The translations under genes and the position numbers were made by a program. Below are positions 47,686-64,000 of a stretch of DNA of 64,000 nt, one piece after another. The stretch is from Muraenolepis orangiensis. Taxonomy: Eukaryota; Chordata; Actinopteri; Gadiformes; Muraenolepididae. A model generated the notes under the pieces. It worked only from the letters and a program-made list of their open reading frames with translations. It made no database searches and was not told where the DNA came from. The stretch spans positions 10,979,501-11,043,500 of the forward strand of contig CM051016.1 in the NCBI GenBank assembly GCA_027704905.1. Direction: 5' to 3'. Each line of letters begins with the position of its first letter. Within the stretch, counting starts at the first letter, position 1.

Positions 47686-47918
47686 GCGGGGCTTTACCCA
47701 GCAGCCCCGGGCTGTGAGTACAGCCCGGGGCTTTACCCAGCAGCCCCGGGCTGTGAGTACAGCCCGGGGCTTTACCCAGCAGCCCCGGGCTGTGAGTACA
47801 GCCCCGGGCTGTGAGTACAGCCCCGGGCTGTGAGTACAGCCCCGGGGCTTTACCCAGCAGCCCCGGGCTGTGAGTACAGCCCGGGGCTTTACCCAGCAGC
47901 CCCGGGCTGTGAGTACAG
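47686..47918. repeat. GC-rich palindromic minisatellite
   Basis: About five copies of a roughly 43-bp unit joining ggggctttacccagcagccc and cgggctgtgagtacagccc, plus three shortened units lacking the gctttacc part. Each unit holds the self-complementary core agcccgggct or a one-base variant. The GC content contrasts sharply with the AT-rich surroundings. Confidence 0.9.
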
Positions 47919-48334
47919 CTACATCTGTCACCATATGTGGTGGTTCAAGTTAGTTAAGGAACTGTATAACATTCTACTGAAAGAAGAAGAAGAAGAAAAA
48001 GTGTGTTAAAAAAGGATTGGGCAGAAAAAGGGAAGGAAATTACCTTTATAAAGTAGTTGCAAATTGCAAATGAAGTGTGGTAAAGTGACCAGTGGTCACT
48101 CACTTTGAGACTACACGCGTCTCTTTGTTAGGCTATTATCAGTAAAGGTATTTTATGAAAGGAAATTCCCTCACAATTGCATGTGGATAGGAGGGTGCAA
48201 TGGGACATAGGATTATTGAGATATCAAGTTGCTTTCGATTTGCTCTTCGCTTTCTCATCGAACACACACAAACACAGCTGTTGTTCTTGTTTTATTTTAA
48301 ATACCTTCCATCATTCATTTATTAATTTAACACA

Positions 48335-48592
48335 AGTGTGTGGTTGGTGGCTGGTTTTAAGCACACCTGGCCTCAGTCAGACTACTCTCAGATTACTCTA
48401 TGGCTGGTGAGGCTGCACACCTGTGGGTCATTGCTAATCAAGGCCCACAGGTTAAACACACAACTGCCCAACTCTGCCATAACCCTAATTCCTCATTCAC
48501 CCTGTGTCCTGGTCTTTGGGAGGAGCCCTCAAGCAGCCATTTTTAATGGCTTGTGGCAGCGTCGACTGCTACAATCATGTATTAAACTCTTC
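48335..48592 (+). repeat. Dispersed repeat family C, copy 2
   Basis: Contains gtgaggctgcacacctg, gcccacaggttaaac, tcaccctgtgtcctgg, ggaggagccctcaagcagcc and gcttgtggcagcg. This is the best preserved copy in the window. Confidence 0.75.
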
Positions 48593-48982
48593 ACTTTGGG
48601 CTTCATTGGCCAAATAGGCAAATGGACAATAGGCAGCAGTACGTAGTGCCTTTAATGTGGCCCTCCTGAAGGAGTAATGCCCAGATCCCTCTCCTGGATA
48701 CTGGCTACAACTGCATGTGAATACATTAAAAACAAACCTTGCAGGAGATGTATTAACTTAATCAGGCGTACGGAATTGTTTCAATTGGAAAACCAAATGC
48801 AAAGAACATAGAAAATAAAGGCACATAAAGAATAATTGTACATTATTATTTTTCCAACGTCCCTTTTAAATGGCAAGTGTCATTTGATTCAGCTTAGAAC
48901 AATTTATTTAAAAAAATAACCTACAATTTCTTTTTTTACCTCAAATTAAAACCTCAACCTGAACTTCTACATTCATAAAAAT

Positions 48983-49025
<43 letters not shown>

Positions 49026-49129
49026 CATAAAATATAAAAAGTCTAAGAAAATGTTTATTTCAAGCAGTGCTTTTTCATGGGGTTAATCATCCATCCATTC
49101 AGGTCCAACAAGCTAATTGAGCCACACAT

Positions 49130-49773
49130 CAGGGTTTCCGCTAGGATTTTTTCAAGTGTCCGGACAGATTTTATTTCAACGCAACTATAATGTACACCTA
49201 GATTGACAGAATGACAAAGACCTCAAATAAATTTGACTATTTAATGAGCAACAAAACTAACAAGAACGATTGAGCAAAACCTCGTTAGCCACAAAAATCG
49301 AGGCTATTCCAAAACACCTGTAGTCCATTTTAACATAGGCTACATGGCATCAAATTTACCCTGTAGGCTACCAGGCAACTTTTTGCTTTCTCCTTAATTT
49401 CATTGCGGCAAAGTCCTCTGAGCCGAGCTGAAATCAAAAGGTGTCTAATGGGTCTTTGCAGCTTGCAATCAGATCATCACTCTCTCCTCCTCCTGACGAC
49501 TCCGCACTGATGTTTTCAAACCATTGTGCAGGGAGAAGCCCCTCTCTGCTGGCACGCTTGACACGGGCACCACCTACGAGCGCACCCTTCCGGGGGGGAG
49601 GGGGCAGTAATAAAGCTGTCAAAACTCAAATGTCCAGGATCTAAGTTTAGTATGAGCATTCTTTTTTTTTTTTTATTACCGGACATTTTGACCGGCAGGT
49701 TTTTAAATTACCGTTTTTTTTAAATCATTTTTACCCGCTAAAAACCGGTAAATACCGGCTAATGGAAACCCTG
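49130..49773. mobile_element. hAT-type MITE with exact 8-bp target duplication
   Basis: 644 bp. It begins cagggtttccgctag and ends ctaatggaaaccctg, inverted terminal repeats of about 14 bp. Exact 8-bp duplications ccacacat lie at 49122-49129 and 49774-49781. The sub-terminal parts contain ccgg-rich motifs (gtgtccggacag, taccggacattttgaccgg). No transposase frame, so non-autonomous. It lies 170 bp downstream of the QRSL1 stop codon. Confidence 0.88.
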
Positions 49774-49943
49774 CCACACATGTGTCTGCCACTGATTTAT
49801 TTTCCCTGTTTTTATTTTTAAATAGCATTACTCTGAACAGGAACACATAATCGGCATCTCTTATTCAGAATAAAGTGAGCAGTGGAAGGCAACTGTGCGT
49901 TCACATTTATGAATGAAAAGGCCGTGTGATTTGCAGTTATTCT

Positions 49944-55122
<5,179 letters not shown>

Positions 55123-55549
55123 ATTGCCACCTTTCCGCTCCCCCCGAAAACCCTCTCGATACCCTTTGCGAAAAACGTGAAGATCAGACGGAGGGCGCCA
55201 TGTTTGTTTATGTTCCAGAACCCTGCTCTGTGGTTGGCTGGCTGTTGAGTAATCCGAGCTGTGATTGGTTTGTTCAGAGACACGGCAGCTCAAATCAGGA
55301 AGCGGCTTCTCCGGAGACGAAAACCGCCCTGGTATAGTCGTGTGTCACTGTAACGAATAAGACTATGTATAGTATGAATGAACTTCATGCTAATTAGTTT
55401 GTAATCAGACCAAAAGTACAAGCTACAGTGCAAGTGCCGATTGTTGCTGCGCCATTGGGGTTTGCTACAGTGAGAGAGAGAGAGTGAGAGTGAGAGAGCA
55501 CAGCGTTACGTCTCAAACTAACCTATATACAACCCTAACCTACACCGTG
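55123..55549. promoter_or_regulatory. Bidirectional promoter of QRSL1 and RTN4IP1
   Basis: Only 427 bp separate the divergent start codons. The interval has inverted CCAAT motifs (gattgg at about 55262; ccattgg at about 55453), an ETS/GABP-type aggaagcgg (about 55298) and a YY1-like gcgccatgtttg (about 55196), and no TATA box. These are typical of nuclear genes for mitochondrial proteins, and the same head-to-head pair exists in human. A short GA tract (about 55470-55500) lies in the RTN4IP1 leader. Confidence 0.65.
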
Positions 55550-61443
<5,894 letters not shown>

Positions 61444-62880
61444 CACTGACACGTGACTGGGAACAAAAACCCCAGACTGACGCAGACCACACCCACGCTT
61501 ACAGCGCCGCTATGGCGATGTGCAGCCGTCTCGGTAGGGACGGCGATCTGTGCTGCCGTGTGAATGACCAGCGGCTACAGACGATAATTGAGAGAAACGT
61601 CGGGAAGCAAAGTGCTTGCTGCTTCTTTGAAGATTTGCGGGCCGAGTGGCTCGTAAGTGTTCGTAGATGTAAATAATATTATGTGGGCTAAAGGAATTTG
61701 TATTTTGTCTTCATTGGTTTTACCTTAATGGAGAAAGAGCATGTTATCCCAATGGAACCACATGCTCTTCCTCCATTACCTTTTAAAGTGGATGTGTGGT
61801 GTGTGTGTGTGATGTGTTCAAATGAGAAAGATGTCTCTCTAGGAATTAAATGCTACTAATTAAGTATGGCTACCTTCAGAGTTTGTCTTTTGTGTTTGGT
61901 TAAATGATTATGATTGTCTCCAGTCATATTTAATGTTTGATCCAGAACCGTTAGGGTTAGGGTAACCCTTAAAACAACATACATTTGAAGTGATTCCATA
62001 ACAAAGATATGAAAATGATAATGGCTTATTGTCAGCGATATGCATTTGATTTGGCCACCTGACCTTCAGATATCAACCTGGTTTGTTGGTTATTACGCAG
62101 TCTCTTCAACAAAAATGAACATGGCTTTTATTAGATAGTATGTGTTTTTTTAAATTTAGCTCAGACCACTTTCTAGAGCAGGGGTTCTCAAACTGTGTGA
62201 GGCCAGGGACCTCTTACAGGGGGGAAAAATGTGTCAAAATCGTTACACTGATTAAACATTACTTACTACCATTTGTACTCTTAGACGCCATTGGAACTAT
62301 TGGTATTCTAAAAATGTTTAACCTAAATACTTATACAGACCCGTTGCATAGTAATAAACAAACACATTTAAGTTGTGTCATGTTAATACCACTTATACAG
62401 TTAACGGTAACAAGATGAACAGCAACAACAGAAACATAACCTAGTTACAGAGCCCCTAAAGTCCTACAAGTTTATATTTTTTTCTTCGAGGTGAATCTTC
62501 TGCGCACCAGATAGTATCTGGTGCGCAGAAGATTCACTTCAAAGAAAAAATAGTATCTGGCAGATACTATCTTATATGGTGCGCACAAGTTGTTTTGTGT
62601 TGTGATTACAAGGTAATCTCTGGTAAGTTGCATTTACTAATTTGTTGCTTTCTCAAGTAGGCTATGTTTGAATTATGGCGGCATTCATTGCTTTATTGTG
62701 ACTGTTTTTGGTGGGTTAGCTAGTTGAAGATAGCTTTCCGCTACTGGCTAGATTTCCTTAAGTGTTCATGCCAGCCGAAACAGAACCTGTCAGACATTTA
62801 GCAAAACTCCATATAAAGTGAATTGTTAAGTGCCCATTTTGAACGAGCAGTGGCAAATAGTTCCGGGCAATATCCATGAA

Positions 62881-62924
<44 letters not shown>

Positions 62925-64000
62925 TTATTTTATGATAGGGTCAATAAGCTTTTAGATTAACAAGACCGGATGAAGCAAACACTGCATCTTATCACGGAGG
63001 AAAGAGAACGAGAATGTGCTTAACAGGACGCAGACAAATTGTGGTTCAGAGAGTTGCCCTTAAGGCCTTGACAACCACAGCGTGGACCATGACGTGTCCA
63101 TAGGGGCGGGGCTTCTTGACAGGGGATCTGAAAGTGTTGATACGATTCCAGTCAATCCTGCTGTGGTTGTTGAATTTTTGTTGTACAGACAACATCATAA
63201 AGTGTCAAGTTAAGTGTTCAAAGTTGAAAGTAAGCATTTTTAATTGACCCTGTTGACGCTGTTCTTGATACAGATACACACATATGATTGTTAGTGGGTC
63301 TTTCTTGTAATACAACTGGATATAGTTGTATCATTCACAGCAGACAGCAGGCTGTGCAAATCCCTTGAAATGTCCTGTACTTCAAAATAGGCCTAATGTA
63401 TTTAATGCTATTTCTCATTTAAAAAAATAGATCACTTTGTAAATGAGTTCATTGCTTCTGATGACACACGAATGAGAGAGGTATAGCACGTAGGCTAAAA
63501 CTACAATACTATCTAGTCATCACTTAGTTGTATGCTGATGGAAATCCTTTAGTAGAGTTATATATAGATCATCAGCTTCCATAGGGCTTTTACTGGGGAA
63601 CGGTAAGCCCAGTTCCTCCACAAGTGTCATACAAAGATTAAATATATATCTTCATCGCAAGGAACACATCTGCGAAAAACACACATTGTCCTTTGAACAT
63701 ATCCAGCTCCTCTTGATCAAGCGACATGGCACATCGTGTCCCATAACTCTGGGGTGGAGGTCAACACATTTGGGATTCCGCTTTGCAGAAGTTATTATCT
63801 TGTCCGTACATGTTATTTATCTTGTACGCATACAATGTGTGCGCGCAAGATTAAAAAAAGCTAAACAACTTTTTGGACTTTAGGGGCTCATACATAGTCA
63901 TAGACATAGTGACTGTGATGATAACTAAACTATGAACAATAGACTATGCCAGTCTAGAGACATTGTTCTATGTCTCTACACATAGAGTTTAAAGTTCCCA
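61444..64000. other. RTN4IP1 3' flank, no further gene recognised
   Basis: A variant polyadenylation hexamer ATTAAA at 61845-61850 is the only weak candidate I see near the stop. About 62178 onward (ggggttctcaaactgtgtga) looks like the start of a decayed hAT-type element. A large palindrome lies at 62491-62537, and a (TA)n tract at about 62883-62920. The remainder, 62950-64000, is AT-rich and shows no coding signal I can support. Confidence 0.5.
62491..62537. other. Near-perfect palindrome, 23-bp arms with a 1-nt spacer
   Basis: Arms 62491-62513 and 62515-62537 (gtgaatcttctgcgcaccag + ata) are perfect complements around a single g. The flanks (tttttttcttcgag and ttcaaagaaaaaa) extend the symmetry with small mismatches to about 38 bp per arm. 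A partial third copy of the core (atagtatctggcagatacta, ggtgcgcacaag) follows immediately. It looks like a foldback MITE or a replication-slippage palindrome. Confidence 0.9.

Noticed and set aside
61940..61965. Telomere-like ttagggttaggg.
   Set aside because: Only two units in unique sequence; far too short to mean a telomeric insertion.

Overview
The window is vertebrate nuclear DNA, almost certainly from a ray-finned fish. It carries five intron-rich protein genes whose exon structures and spliced lengths match vertebrate orthologues. The introns are compact, and tRNA-derived SINEs, hAT-type DNA elements, minisatellites and very long (CA)n/(GT)n tracts are abundant. Such dinucleotide density is what I associate with codfishes (Gadiformes); that placement is inference. 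Gene identities come from reading exon translations against family knowledge, not from a database search.

Layout. 1-4205: repeat-rich flank ending in a tandem-repeated leader. 4206-25752 (+): RAB3GAP2, 35 coding exons, about 1391 aa. 25753-27881: convergent 3' ends. 27882-41503 (-): IARS2, 23 coding exons, about 1010 aa, plus one candidate extra in-frame exon. 42097-42607 (+): a two-exon gene for an 88-aa GPI-anchored mucin-like protein, probably CD24. 42608-49943: intergenic, with two minisatellites and a complete hAT-type MITE. 49944-55122 (-): QRSL1, 11 exons, with a one-base frameshift in exon 4. 55123-55549: short divergent promoter. 55550-61443 (+): RTN4IP1, 9 exons, about 408 aa. 61444-64000: intergenic with mobile-element remnants.

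Gene functions. RAB3GAP2 is the non-catalytic subunit of the Rab3 GTPase-activating complex. IARS2 charges mitochondrial tRNA-Ile, QRSL1 is the GatA subunit that helps make mitochondrial Gln-tRNA-Gln, and RTN4IP1 is a mitochondrial NADPH-dependent oxidoreductase, so three of five genes serve mitochondria. From memory, human RAB3GAP2-IARS2 lie together on 1q41 and CD24-QRSL1-RTN4IP1 on 6q21, so the window joins two human synteny blocks.

The most unusual feature is a recurring association of tandem repeats with splice sites. The exon-31 donor of RAB3GAP2 is the first unit of a roughly 46-copy, 27-bp minisatellite in which nearly every unit carries a donor-like sequence. Exon/donor junctions of IARS2 exon 9, QRSL1 exon 5 and RTN4IP1 exon 6 are also locally duplicated. 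Two RAB3GAP2 donors are the first GT of (GT)86-103 arrays, and several acceptors sit directly after GT arrays. Other leads are the 90-nt candidate IARS2 exon, the QRSL1 frameshift, a THAP zinc-finger fragment in RAB3GAP2 intron 25, and long perfect hairpins in the CD24-like 3' UTR and at 62.5 kb.
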